Source of the DNA: Streptomyces griseus
Lineage (GTDB): Bacteria > Actinomycetota > Actinomycetes > Streptomycetales > Streptomycetaceae
Assembly: GCF_001715295.1 (NCBI RefSeq)
Contig: NZ_MDKB01000002.1
Span: 1,696,313-1,760,312, forward strand
Length of the DNA stretch: 64,000 nucleotides
Reading direction: 5' to 3'
Shown: positions 26,786 through 34,781 of the stretch, one piece after another
Layout of the letters: every line of letters starts with the position of its first letter
How positions within the stretch are numbered: the first letter of the stretch is position 1
Notes under the pieces: model-generated
What the model saw: the letters and a program-made list of their open reading frames with translations, nothing else
Told to the model about the DNA's origin: nothing
Databases searched by the model: none
Translations under genes and position numbers: made by a program

Positions 26786-28048
26786 GTGATCGCGACCACC
26801 ACCACCGCCGTCCCGAACGCCCCGACCCTTTCCGACCTGAGCGCCCTCAACGCCGCCGCCATGCCCTCGCTGTTCCAGCTCCCGCCCGAGGTCGAGGAAC
26901 TGCGCGAGGAGGTACGTGAGTTCGCGCAGACCGTGGTGAAACCGCGGACCCTCGCCAACGACCTCGCCCCCGCCGACGCCTTCGACTGGGAGATGGTCGA
27001 GGCCGGCCACCGGCTGGGTCTGCTGCGGCTGACCATCCCCAAGGAGCTCGGCGGCCGCGGCATGGGCGTGCTCGGTGTCTCCGTCGCCATGGAGGAGCTC
27101 GCCTCCGTCTGCCCCAGCACGGCCCTGATCTTCGGTGCCTCGCTGCTCGGGCAGACCTCCGTGCTCTTCTCGGGCGACCAGCAGCTCCAGTCCCGCTTCC
27201 TGCCCCCGTTCCTCGGGGACGAGCCGGTCCTGGCCTGCAACGCCATCACCGAGGAGACGGCGGGCTGCGACCTGCTGATACCCGAGCACGCGGAGCTGGC
27301 CGAGGACGTGATGACGGCCCGCCGGGACGGCGACCACTTCGTCCTCAACGGCATCAAGCGCTTCATCACCAACGGCAAGACGGCCGAGTGGGCGGCCGTC
27401 TTCGCCAACATCGAGGGCAACCCCGGTGCCACCGGCCTCACCGTGTTCATCGTGCCGCTGGACACCGAAGGCGTGACCCGCGGCGAGGTCGCCGACAAGA
27501 TGGGCTACCGGGCCTGCCTCGGCACCACCCTCCACTTCGACGACGTCCGGGTCCCGGAGGAGAACATCGCCTTCGGCGAGGGCGGCGGCTGGAACTACCT
27601 CACCGTCCAGTCCAACCAGGCCCGTTCGATCGTCGCCGCCATGTCGACCGGGGTCGCCCGCGGCGCCTTCGAGATCGCCAAGGAGTGGGCCGGCGAGCGC
27701 GTCCAGGCGGGCAAGCCGCTGTACGAGCACCAGTTCACCGCCCGGAAGCTGGCCGAGATGTCCTCGAAGATCGAGGCCTCGCGGCTGCTGTACCTCCAGG
27801 CGGCCTACCAGGCCGACAACATGATGCCCGCCCCCGTCTACGGCCCGGCCGTCGCGAAGATGTTCGCCGACCGGGCGGCGATCGAGGTGGCCGAGGAGGC
27901 CATGTCCATCGTCGGGGCCCGCGGCTACTGCCGTGACCACGGGGTGGAGAAGCTGGTCCGGGAGTCCTTCGGCGCCCGTATCTACGAGGGCACGCCGGAG
28001 GTGCTGGCCCTGGCCATCACCGGTGCGCTGTACGGGCGCCGGCTGTGA
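26786..28048 (+). CDS. Acyl-CoA dehydrogenase family flavoprotein
   Basis: A 420-residue acyl-CoA dehydrogenase. The three-domain layout is clear: N-terminal helices (to about 150), the middle beta-domain with ITEETAGCD, and the C-terminal helical domain ending in RIYEGTPEVLALAI, where the Glu matches the catalytic base position of this family. FAD should be bound at the domain interface. It may desaturate the acyl-ACP or acyl-CoA intermediate at the alpha-beta bond or oxidise a C-N bond. A 151-base gap precedes it; the GTG start follows GAAAGC. Its stop overlaps the start of the next small gene (GTGA). Confidence 0.96.
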   Translation: MIATTTTAVPNAPTLSDLSALNAAAMPSLFQLPPEVEELREEVREFAQTVVKPRTLANDLAPADAFDWEMVEAGHRLGLLRLTIPKELGGRGMGVLGVSVAMEELASVCPSTALIFGASLLGQTSVLFSGDQQLQSRFLPPFLGDEPVLACNAITEETAGCDLLIPEHAELAEDVMTARRDGDHFVLNGIKRFITNGKTAEWAAVFANIEGNPGATGLTVFIVPLDTEGVTRGEVADKMGYRACLGTTLHFDDVRVPEENIAFGEGGGWNYLTVQSNQARSIVAAMSTGVARGAFEIAKEWAGERVQAGKPLYEHQFTARKLAEMSSKIEASRLLYLQAAYQADNMMPAPVYGPAVAKMFADRAAIEVAEEAMSIVGARGYCRDHGVEKLVRESFGARIYEGTPEVLALAITGALYGRRL

Positions 28049-28443
28049 CGGCGGCCCCGCGCACCGACCGGGCGACCCCGCCCCGGAGCTCCGCGCCCCG
28101 TACGGCTCCCGCGCCCCGGGCCACGGCACCCCGGGTGTCGGCACCTCAGGCGCCGGCACCCCGGGCGTCGGCCCTTCAGGCGTCGGTACCCCGGGCGTCG
28201 GCACCCCAGGTCACGGCGCCCCAGGCCTCGGCCCCGCGGACGGCCCCGCGGACGGCCGCGCCGCGGCCGGGACCGGCCCCGGCGACCGCGCCGCGGGCGC
28301 GGGCCGCCGCCGCGCTCTCGGCCGCCTCGTACGTGGAGGCCACCCTGGCCCGCTGCACCTCCCTGCTGCTGGGTCCGCCCCTGGCGCCGGAGACCGCCGG
28401 TGCGACGCCCGCCCCCGGCTCCCCGCAGGGGAGGTCCTCGTGA
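28045..28443 (+). CDS. Ala/Pro-rich small protein with pentapeptide repeats
   Basis: A 132-residue frame overlaps the genes on both sides by start-stop pairs (GTGA at 28045 and GTGA at 28440), which is good evidence that it is translated. Residues 5-95 are almost only Ala, Pro, Ser, Arg and Thr, built on five-residue repeats such as APRAS and APQAS, which come from a 15-bp tandem repeat in the DNA. The last 35 residues are different: a hydrophobic, possibly helical segment (SYVEATLARCTSLLLG). No known family is recognised. It may be a flexible tether or scaffold peptide, or simply a spacer that keeps translation coupled. Confidence 0.55.
   Translation: MTAAPRTDRATPPRSSAPRTAPAPRATAPRVSAPQAPAPRASALQASVPRASAPQVTAPQASAPRTAPRTAAPRPGPAPATAPRARAAAALSAASYVEATLARCTSLLLGPPLAPETAGATPAPGSPQGRSS
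28113..28232 (+). repeat. 15-bp tandem repeat, eight copies
   Basis: Eight imperfect copies of a 15-bp unit (consensus ACCCCGGGCGTCGGC) run in register with codons inside the Ala/Pro-rich gene. Changes in copy number would keep the reading frame and change protein length. Confidence 0.8.
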
Positions 28444-29372
28444 CGTCACAGACCGTCGACGACGCGGCGACGACCGCCGAGGACGCCCGCCGGGCACGCT
28501 ACGTGGAGCACGTGCTGGCCCTCCACGACCGGATGAGTCTCGCGGGCCTGGCCGAGCACGCCGACCCGCTGTACCTCGCCCGGCGCCCCGACGGCCTGAC
28601 CGTGCTCGCGGTGCCGCAGTCCCGGCTCCCCGAGCGCTACCGGCTGGCCATCTACGGTTTCCGGCTCGCCCAGTACCTGCGGTCCCGGTTCGCCAGCGAC
28701 CGCATCGCCTTCGCCCGCGGCCTCTTCGCGGAGCCGCTCGGCGTGGGACACGGCGAGGAGATCCACGTCATCGGCATGGAGGAGTCGACCGGCGCCATCC
28801 TGCGCTACGTGTCCGTCATCGCCACGACGGACACCGCGCCCCTGCCCGTGACGCACCCGGACCGCTCGCCGTTCCCCTGCGAGGTGGCCCACGGCATCAA
28901 CCTCTTCGACCACGTGCCCCTGGACGAAGCGGTCACCGGTCAGGAGGTCTGGGAAATCAAGCGCCTGATGCAGCGCTCCTCCCAGCGCGACACCTCACCG
29001 GCCCGGCGGCTGCGCCTGTCGCTGGAGCTGATGCTCGGCTTCTACACCGTCCTGGCCGGACTCTCGCCCCGGCCGAAGTTCCTGGTCGGCGACGGCGAGG
29101 AGGGCCTGGCCGTGCGGCGCCTGGCGCGCAGCCTCAAGGAGATCACCGTCATCGAGGGCACCTGCCCCTCGCTGGCCGAGGACGACCTGCTCTTCCCGGC
29201 GTACGTGGAGCGCGCGGTGGTCAAGCCGTTCGTGGCCCGCGTGCCCCGCGGGGAGGAGCTGGACGGGCTCGTGCACTGGCTCGGACGCGCGCTGGACGCG
29301 ACGAATCCCCTCGCCGGCTTCCAGGAGCTCGTCGGCCGGGTCGGGGGAGAGATCCGGAGGGTAAGGATATGA
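28440..29372 (+). CDS. Unrecognised acyltransferase-like biosynthetic protein
   Basis: A 310-residue soluble protein that I cannot assign to a family with confidence. It contains alternating strands and helices, a WEIKRLM segment (near residue 168) that faintly recalls the E..RL motif of LuxI-type and other GNAT-fold acyl synthases, and a later segment LMLGFYTVLAGLSPRPKFLVGDGEEG. No metal site, P-loop or Cys-dependent motif is evident. It is coupled by overlaps to the Ala/Pro-rich gene before and the E1-like gene after (ATGA), so it should act together with the adenylating enzyme, possibly in forming an amide or ester bond. Being a real gene is well supported; the function is a guess. Confidence 0.75.
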   Translation: MTSQTVDDAATTAEDARRARYVEHVLALHDRMSLAGLAEHADPLYLARRPDGLTVLAVPQSRLPERYRLAIYGFRLAQYLRSRFASDRIAFARGLFAEPLGVGHGEEIHVIGMEESTGAILRYVSVIATTDTAPLPVTHPDRSPFPCEVAHGINLFDHVPLDEAVTGQEVWEIKRLMQRSSQRDTSPARRLRLSLELMLGFYTVLAGLSPRPKFLVGDGEEGLAVRRLARSLKEITVIEGTCPSLAEDDLLFPAYVERAVVKPFVARVPRGEELDGLVHWLGRALDATNPLAGFQELVGRVGGEIRRVRI

Positions 29373-30271
29373 GCACCACCACCGCGGCCCCCGCCGCGGC
29401 GACGGTCACGGCCGGCGTCCCCGACGACCCGGAGGCGTACTACCGCTCCCTGACCGAGCGCAACCGGGGCCTGATCCCGGACGCCGTGCAGGAGCGGCTG
29501 CGCGCCTCCACCGTCCTGGTGGCGGGATGCGGCTCGACGGGAGGGGCGGCCGTCGAGCCGCTGGCCCGGCTGGGTACGGGACGCTTCGTGCTGGCCGAGC
29601 CCGGGGAGTACGAGCTCAACAACCTCAACCGGCAGAGCGCCACGCGCGCGGACATCGGCCGCAACAAGGCCGAGGTGGCCGCCGAGCGCATCCGTGCGGT
29701 CAACCCCTTCGCCGAGGTCCGCGTCGACACGGCGGGCATCCGCCCGGACGCCCCCGAGCTGCTCCTGGACGGCGTGGACGTGGTCGTCGACGGCGTGGAC
29801 GTCACCACCCTGGGCGGCTGGCAGGCCAAGTACGCCCTGCACGTCGCCGCGGCCCGGCGCCGCCTGCCCGTGGTCTCCGGCTACGACCTGGCCGGCACCC
29901 AGCACGTGCGCTTCTACGACTACCGCACCGACCCGGCCCCCCTCGCCGACGCGGTCAGCGCCCAGGACGTCGCCGAGGGCGCGCTGTGGACGCTTCTGCT
30001 GAAGGTGATCCCCCGGGAGATCGTCCCGGCCGACCTGATCGCGGACGTCACCGCACACCGTGCGGACCCGGACTACAGCGTCCCCCAACTCGTCTACGCA
30101 TCACACCTGTTCGGCGTACTCGCCGCCCGGTACGTGGTCGAGATCCTCGCCGGCCGCCCGGTCCGCGAGCAGCTCACGGTCGACGTGCACCGGCTGGTCT
30201 CGGCGGACGCCGGACTGCCGGGCACCCCTTCGGAACGTACTCAGCGCGCACAGGACAAGGAGTCGCGATGA
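29369..30271 (+). CDS. E1/ThiF-like adenylating enzyme without thioester cysteine
   Basis: A 300-residue member of the ThiF/MoeB/E1 superfamily. The nucleotide-binding motif GCGSTGG is at residues 53-59 and the family signature LNNLNRQ at 83-89, followed by the IGRNKAE and D-V-V-V-D-G-V-D strands. The only cysteine in the whole protein is Cys54 within the nucleotide loop, so both the Zn-binding CxxC pairs and a catalytic thioester cysteine are absent. It should therefore only adenylate a carboxylate, as MccB-type enzymes do, with attack by an amine or other nucleophile. No ThiS/MoaD-like partner is nearby. Start and stop overlap the neighbours (ATGA both sides). Confidence 0.92.
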   Translation: MSTTTAAPAAATVTAGVPDDPEAYYRSLTERNRGLIPDAVQERLRASTVLVAGCGSTGGAAVEPLARLGTGRFVLAEPGEYELNNLNRQSATRADIGRNKAEVAAERIRAVNPFAEVRVDTAGIRPDAPELLLDGVDVVVDGVDVTTLGGWQAKYALHVAAARRRLPVVSGYDLAGTQHVRFYDYRTDPAPLADAVSAQDVAEGALWTLLLKVIPREIVPADLIADVTAHRADPDYSVPQLVYASHLFGVLAARYVVEILAGRPVREQLTVDVHRLVSADAGLPGTPSERTQRAQDKESR

Positions 30272-31200
30272 CCACCGCCACCGACCGCCCGGGACGCCGC
30301 TCGGGCGACCCGCTCGTCCGGCAGACCAAGAAGGCCGCGCAGCTGCTCGTCGCGTCGGCCCGGCATTCCTACGACCCGCGTGTCGACGTCAACTGGGACG
30401 AACCGCTGGAGGAGGGCAAGTGGTTCCTGCCCGAGAAGCGGATATCCCTCTTCGGAACGGAGCTGTACGACTCCCTCCCCATGGAGCAGAAGCTGCTGCT
30501 CAGCCGTGAGGAGCTGGCCTCGTCGCTGGCCGCGGGCGTGTGGACCGAGCACATCCTGCTGCACCTGGTGTCCCGGTACGCCTACAAGCGGGACATCACC
30601 AGCCCGCAGGTGCAGTTCGCGCTGACCGAGGTGGCGGACGAGGTCCGCCACATGATCATGTTCGCCCAGCTGGTGGAGAAGACCGGGGCGGAGTTCTACC
30701 CCGTGAACCCGAAGACCCAGCGGTCCGGACTCCTGCTGAAGACCTTCGCGCCGGTTCCCGCGCTGTGGGCGATGCTCCTGCTCACCGAGGAGTTCTTCGA
30801 CCGCTTCCAGCGTGAGCAGGCGAACGACGAGACGGTGCAGCCGCTGGTGCGCACGGTCGCCCGCATCCACGTCGTGGAGGAGGCCCGCCACATCAGCTTC
30901 GCCCGCACCGAGCTGGAGCGGTTCGTGCCGACGCTCTCCAAGCGGCGCCTGCAGCTGCTCCGCGACTTTCTCGCCGCCGTGGTGAAGTCCGTGCGCCGCG
31001 ACCGCTACAACCCGCTGATGTACGAGCGGGCGGGCCTCGATCCGAAGACCTGCGTGGAGGCCGGCCGGAACAACCCCGTCGGGCTGGTGAACGGGGCGTA
31101 CGGCGCCGAGCGGATCGCCCCGTACTACAAGTCGATCGGCCTGATCGGCGGGCGCTCGGAGAAGGTGTGGCGCGAGGCGGGTTGGCTGAAGGACGCCTAG
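30268..31200 (+). CDS. AurF-type diiron N-oxygenase
   Basis: A 310-residue protein of the AurF/CmlI diiron oxygenase family. All seven metal ligands of AurF have counterparts in the right spacing: Glu94, Glu125, His128 (EVRH), Glu174, His201, Glu205 and His208 (HVVEEARH). The additional histidine separates it from R2-like proteins. Characterised members oxidise aryl amines to hydroxylamine, nitroso or nitro groups, and others in the family have other substrates. The ATG overlaps the E1-like stop, with AAGGAG upstream. It is the clue that the product may contain an oxidised nitrogen; substrate and redox partner remain unknown. Confidence 0.9.
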   Translation: MTTATDRPGRRSGDPLVRQTKKAAQLLVASARHSYDPRVDVNWDEPLEEGKWFLPEKRISLFGTELYDSLPMEQKLLLSREELASSLAAGVWTEHILLHLVSRYAYKRDITSPQVQFALTEVADEVRHMIMFAQLVEKTGAEFYPVNPKTQRSGLLLKTFAPVPALWAMLLLTEEFFDRFQREQANDETVQPLVRTVARIHVVEEARHISFARTELERFVPTLSKRRLQLLRDFLAAVVKSVRRDRYNPLMYERAGLDPKTCVEAGRNNPVGLVNGAYGAERIAPYYKSIGLIGGRSEKVWREAGWLKDA

Positions 31201-31218
31201 AGAAAAGGGAAGTGGACC

Positions 31219-31530
31219 GTGGAAGATGACGGATACGAGGGTCCGGCGGTACTGGTCGTGGAAGACCGGGCCGAGTTCACGCTCCGGGCCCGGCTCACCG
31301 GCCGGTTCCAGCCACTGGACGGCCGCTACCGCTGGTACGGACGCCTGGAGGCGCACGAGGAGCTGACCCGGCTGGTCGGCGACCGGAGCGCCGGCGTCGT
31401 GCTGCGTACGGCCGAGGGTGACGCGGTCGGCCGCATCACCGAACCCGATCTGTGGAACCGGTACCGGATCGAGGGCACCAGCGTGCCCCCGTTCCGTGTC
31501 CCGTTCAGTCTGGAAGAAGTGGGGGAGTAG
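31219..31530 (+). CDS. DUF4873 protein
   Basis: A 103-residue protein with the DUF4873 pattern: GYEGPAVLVV near the start, LTGRFQPLDGRYRWYGRL in the middle (residues 29-46) and PPFRVPF near the end. This domain often occurs fused to or beside flavin monooxygenases and diiron proteins in actinobacteria; its function is not established. The GTG is 18 bases after the AurF-type gene, with an AAAAGGGA ribosome site, so it may help this oxygenase with folding, substrate handling or electron supply (inference). Confidence 0.85.
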   Translation: MEDDGYEGPAVLVVEDRAEFTLRARLTGRFQPLDGRYRWYGRLEAHEELTRLVGDRSAGVVLRTAEGDAVGRITEPDLWNRYRIEGTSVPPFRVPFSLEEVGE

Positions 31531-31614
31531 GACTCCTCCGCGCACGATATTTTCGTGGGCGAAGCGCCTGCGGAGAAAAGCAGAACCACACAGAAAAACG
31601 GAGGCCCCCCGCCC

Positions 31615-32382
31615 ATGTGCTTCGACGAGGACGCCGTTCCACCGGTACCGCCCGTTCCGGATTCCGTGATCGAGAGCCGGTATCTGGAATTGACCGCCGA
31701 GGACGGCAACACATTCGCCGCATTCACCGCCGCGCCGGCCGACGGCACGCGTACGGCGATCGTGATCCTTCCCGACGTCCGCGGGCTGTACGGGTTCTAC
31801 ACGGAACTGGCCAAACGCTTCGCCGAGAACGGCGTACGGGCACTCGTCGTCGACTACTACGGACGGACTGCGGGCGTCGGGAAACGGGAGAAGGACTTCC
31901 CGTACGCCGAGCACATGGCCGCACTCAGGCCCCGTGAGCTGTACGCCGACCTGAGCGCGGCCGTCGCCCACCTGCGCGCGGCGGAGGGCGGCGCGGCGAG
32001 CGCCGTCCTCACGGTCGGCTTCTGCATCGGCGGCCGGCTCGCGGTGATGGCGGCGGCCGGGAACTTCGACCTGGCCGGCGTGATCGGCTTCTACTGCTGG
32101 CCCGCCGACGGACCGGACGGTTCCGCAGGTCCGACCCGCCGGGCGGCCGATCTCGCGGCGCCGGTGCTGGCGCTGATGGCGGGGGACGACCCGGGCATTC
32201 CGCAGGCGCATGTGACGGCGTTCGACGAGGCCCTGACCGAGGCGGGCGTCGACCACGAGGTCGTCACCTACCCCGGCACCCCCCACAGCTTCTTCGACGC
32301 ACAGCGGGACGCCTACGCGGACGCCTCCGCGGACGCCTGGAACCGGGTGCTGCGCTTCGTGGACCGCGTCGGCGCCCCCTGA
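31615..32382 (+). CDS. Dienelactone hydrolase family protein
   Basis: A 255-residue alpha/beta hydrolase of the dienelactone hydrolase family. The nucleophile is Cys137 in GFCIGG, with Asp in AGDDPG (about 187) and His in TPHSFFD (about 227) completing the Cys-His-Asp triad. These enzymes open lactones or hydrolyse esters. In this cluster it may close, open or release a lactone or ester. The ATG follows an ACGGAGG ribosome site. An 84-base AT-richer gap separates it from DUF4873 and contains a short CACGA-TATTT-TCGTG palindrome. Confidence 0.94.
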   Translation: MCFDEDAVPPVPPVPDSVIESRYLELTAEDGNTFAAFTAAPADGTRTAIVILPDVRGLYGFYTELAKRFAENGVRALVVDYYGRTAGVGKREKDFPYAEHMAALRPRELYADLSAAVAHLRAAEGGAASAVLTVGFCIGGRLAVMAAAGNFDLAGVIGFYCWPADGPDGSAGPTRRAADLAAPVLALMAGDDPGIPQAHVTAFDEALTEAGVDHEVVTYPGTPHSFFDAQRDAYADASADAWNRVLRFVDRVGAP

Positions 32383-32439
32383 GGCTCCCGGCGACGGGGC
32401 TCCGGCGGCGTAGCGCGGGCAACAGGACAGGCCGGAACA

Positions 32440-32449
32440 CATACGTATG
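32440..32449. promoter_or_regulatory. Palindrome upstream of the TetR gene
   Basis: CATACGTATG is a perfect 10-bp palindrome 68 bases before the TetR start. It shares the ACATAC core with the three half-sites at 19013-19040, and both loci carry AAGGAATG a few bases downstream. Likely an autoregulatory operator. Confidence 0.65.
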
Positions 32450-32516
32450 GAAGGAATGAAAGTGCGTGTAGCCTGGAAGACCAGCTGAAGGCGGTCGACC
32501 CTCGGGGAGTGTGAAC

Positions 32517-33134
32517 ATGCCCACCACTCGTACGAGAACGCGTCCGACGCAGCGCGAACGGTCCGACAGCACCATCGAGGAGCTGTTGCGCGCCGCCCGC
32601 ACGCTGTTCGCCGAACGCGGCTACAACGCGACGTCGCTGGATGCCGTCGTGGAGGCCGCCCACCTCACCAAGGGCGCCCTCTACCACCACTTCTCCGGAA
32701 AACAGCACCTGTTCCGGGCGGTGTACGAGCGCGAACAGGCCCGGCTCACCCACATCGTGGCCCACGCCTACCTCGACGCGAAGCCGGACTCCTGGGAAGC
32801 GGTGTTCGTCGGCGCGAGGGCCTTCCTCGTGGAGGTTCTCGCGACCGACGTCCAGCGCATCAACCTCCTCGACGCCCCCGGTGCGCTCGGCACCGAGGAG
32901 ATGCGCGAGATCAACTCCAACTGCATGAAGATGATGGAGGAGGGAGTGCGGCGCGCGGCGGCGACCGGTGACATCGCGCCCCACTCCGTGACCGCCCTCA
33001 CCCACCTGCTGTACGGCGGCCTGTGCGAGACGGCGATGGCGGTGGCCCGCGCCGAGGACCAGCAGCAGGCCCTCGACGCGGGCATCACCGAACTGCGCAC
33101 CCTCTTCGACGCCCTGGCGGCCGCGCCGCGCTGA
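32517..33134 (+). CDS. TetR-family repressor of the cluster
   Basis: A 205-residue TetR regulator. The HTH is at about residues 36-57 (TSLDAVVEAAHLTKGALYHHF), followed by a ligand domain with the pattern of TetR_C-type small-molecule sensors. ATG 32517 is preferred to GTG 32511 because the GGGGAG ribosome site would be too close to the latter. It lies downstream of the dienelactone hydrolase on the same strand. The CATACGTATG palindrome before it and the ACATACC sites at the fabH/MFS promoter suggest that it represses both, with an intermediate or the product as inducer. Confidence 0.95.
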   Translation: MPTTRTRTRPTQRERSDSTIEELLRAARTLFAERGYNATSLDAVVEAAHLTKGALYHHFSGKQHLFRAVYEREQARLTHIVAHAYLDAKPDSWEAVFVGARAFLVEVLATDVQRINLLDAPGALGTEEMREINSNCMKMMEEGVRRAAATGDIAPHSVTALTHLLYGGLCETAMAVARAEDQQQALDAGITELRTLFDALAAAPR

Positions 33135-33162
33135 GCCGGACGCCCATGGCCCGGGGCACGCT

Positions 33163-33187
33163 CCCGTGCCGCCCGCGGCGGCACGGG
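33163..33187. terminator. Bidirectional terminator
   Basis: CCCGTGCCGCC and GGCGGCACGGG form a perfect 11-bp stem with a 3-base loop between the convergent TetR and AfsR-type genes. Confidence 0.75.
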
Positions 33188-33197
33188 CGCGTCCGCC

Positions 33198-34781
33198 CTA
33201 CCCCGTCCGGCCCGCCATCGCCGCCGCCAGGTCGGCCAGAGGCAGCCACGGCCGTACGAGCGCCTGTTCGGCGGCCGCGCTCAGCGCCCGCGGTGAACGA
33301 CCGCACAGGTCGATGATCCGGGACACCTCCGCCGGCTCCGCCTCCACCCGGCGTTCCCCGAGGATCCCCGCCAGCATGCGCCGGGCCTGCTGGACACTGA
33401 GCTCCCGCAGCCCCACGGTGCGCAGCGCGGCGAGGCGGGGGAGGCGGCCGGAGTCCCGCGCGGTCACCAGGAGGGCTCCTGCGGACGGCCCGGGCCGCAG
33501 CACCTCCAACTGCTCCGGCGAGGCCAGGTCGTCGAGCACGATCAGCACCCGGAGGTCCTTCAGCGCCTCCTGACCGAACGCCACGGGGTCGGCCTCACCC
33601 GGCGGTACGACCACGCCCAGACTGCGCAGCACGTACCGCAGCACGTCGTCCCCCGACGGAGCCCGGTCGCGTGTAGGTACGGTCGCGCGCGTGCCCCGTG
33701 CCGGGTCGGCCGGGCCGTGCCGTGGGTCCGGCGTCCGCCCGGGCACGTGCGCGCACCCGTGCCGAGCCGGCCCGGTGCTGCTGCCGTGCAGGGCCACGAA
33801 GATCTGCCCGTCCGGGAAGCGGTGCGCCACCCGGTGCGCCCACTGGACCGCCAACGCGGTCTTGCCGATGCCGGGCGGCCCCAGGATGACCCGGGTGACG
33901 GGGCGCCCGTCGGCGGCCGTGACGGACCCGTCGAGCATCGCGAGCTCCTGCTCCCGGCCGACGCAGCGGATGCCGCGCGGCAGCTGGCGGGGTACGGACG
34001 GGGCCGCGCCGGTCCGGGGCCCGGCGGCGGTCAGGTCGGGATCGGCGCGCAGGATGGTGGCGCGCAGCGCCTTGGTCTGCTGGGCCGGGTCCACCCCCAG
34101 CTGGTCCGCGAGCCGGCGGCGCAGTGACTCGTACGCCTCGACGGCCTCGGTCCGGCGGCCGGCGCGGTGGAGTCCGGTCATGAGGTTGCGGATGACCAGC
34201 TCGTTGTCCGGATACAGGTCGGCGAGCGAGTGCAGTTCGTCGAGGAGCCCCGCGCTGCCGCCGAGCCGCAGTTCACCCTCGTGGCACTCCACGAGGGCCG
34301 ATAAGTGCTCCCGCTCCAGCAGCCACCGCGTTCGCGTGGCCCACTCTCCCGACACCCCGCCGAGCGGCCTGCCGCGCCAGCTGCCGAGCGCCTCCCGGAA
34401 CAGCCGCGCGGCCGTCCGGGGGTCCGTCCCGGCGGCCCGGGCGGTCGCCACGGTCCGGCGGAAACGGTGCAGGTCGATCGTGTCCGGCTCGGCCTCCAGG
34501 ACGTAACCGCCGTGCCGGCGGCGCAGGACGGCCCCGTGCCCGTCGTCGACGGCCTCCAGTGCCCCGCGCAGCCGCGAGATGTAGGAGTGAATCATGTTCC
34601 GCGCCGACTTCGGCGGGTCCGCCCCCCACGCCCGGCTGATCAACTCGTCGGGCATGACTACTTCATTGGCATCGACGGCAAGCATCGCGAACACGCAACG
34701 CTGCTTCGTCTGTCCCAGTTCTACCGCGTTATCCCCCGTGGCCCGGTACTGCACAGGCCCCAACAACTGAACAAGAGCCAC
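33198..34781 (-). CDS. Short AfsR/SARP-family regulator without TPR
   Basis: A 527-residue regulator: winged-helix DNA-binding domain (residues 5-95), BTAD (about 100-248) and an NB-ARC ATPase (P-loop GPPGIGKTA near 296-304; VLIVLDD near 414). It stops after about 230 residues of NB-ARC and lacks the TPR array of the longer family member at 14478. A Pro/Arg-rich insert (about 332-375) interrupts the ATPase domain. Codon 160 (34302-34304) is TTA, so bldA control is likely. The GTG start fits the conserved QLLGPV beginning. It is divergent from the sigma-like gene and is the right regulator of the cluster. Confidence 0.93.
   Translation of the reverse strand: MALVQLLGPVQYRATGDNAVELGQTKQRCVFAMLAVDANEVVMPDELISRAWGADPPKSARNMIHSYISRLRGALEAVDDGHGAVLRRRHGGYVLEAEPDTIDLHRFRRTVATARAAGTDPRTAARLFREALGSWRGRPLGGVSGEWATRTRWLLEREHLSALVECHEGELRLGGSAGLLDELHSLADLYPDNELVIRNLMTGLHRAGRRTEAVEAYESLRRRLADQLGVDPAQQTKALRATILRADPDLTAAGPRTGAAPSVPRQLPRGIRCVGREQELAMLDGSVTAADGRPVTRVILGPPGIGKTALAVQWAHRVAHRFPDGQIFVALHGSSTGPARHGCAHVPGRTPDPRHGPADPARGTRATVPTRDRAPSGDDVLRYVLRSLGVVVPPGEADPVAFGQEALKDLRVLIVLDDLASPEQLEVLRPGPSAGALLVTARDSGRLPRLAALRTVGLRELSVQQARRMLAGILGERRVEAEPAEVSRIIDLCGRSPRALSAAAEQALVRPWLPLADLAAAMAGRTG

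Noticed and set aside
28113..28232. 15-bp repeats considered as a CRISPR array
   Set aside because: The units are contiguous, without spacers, and in frame with a coding region.
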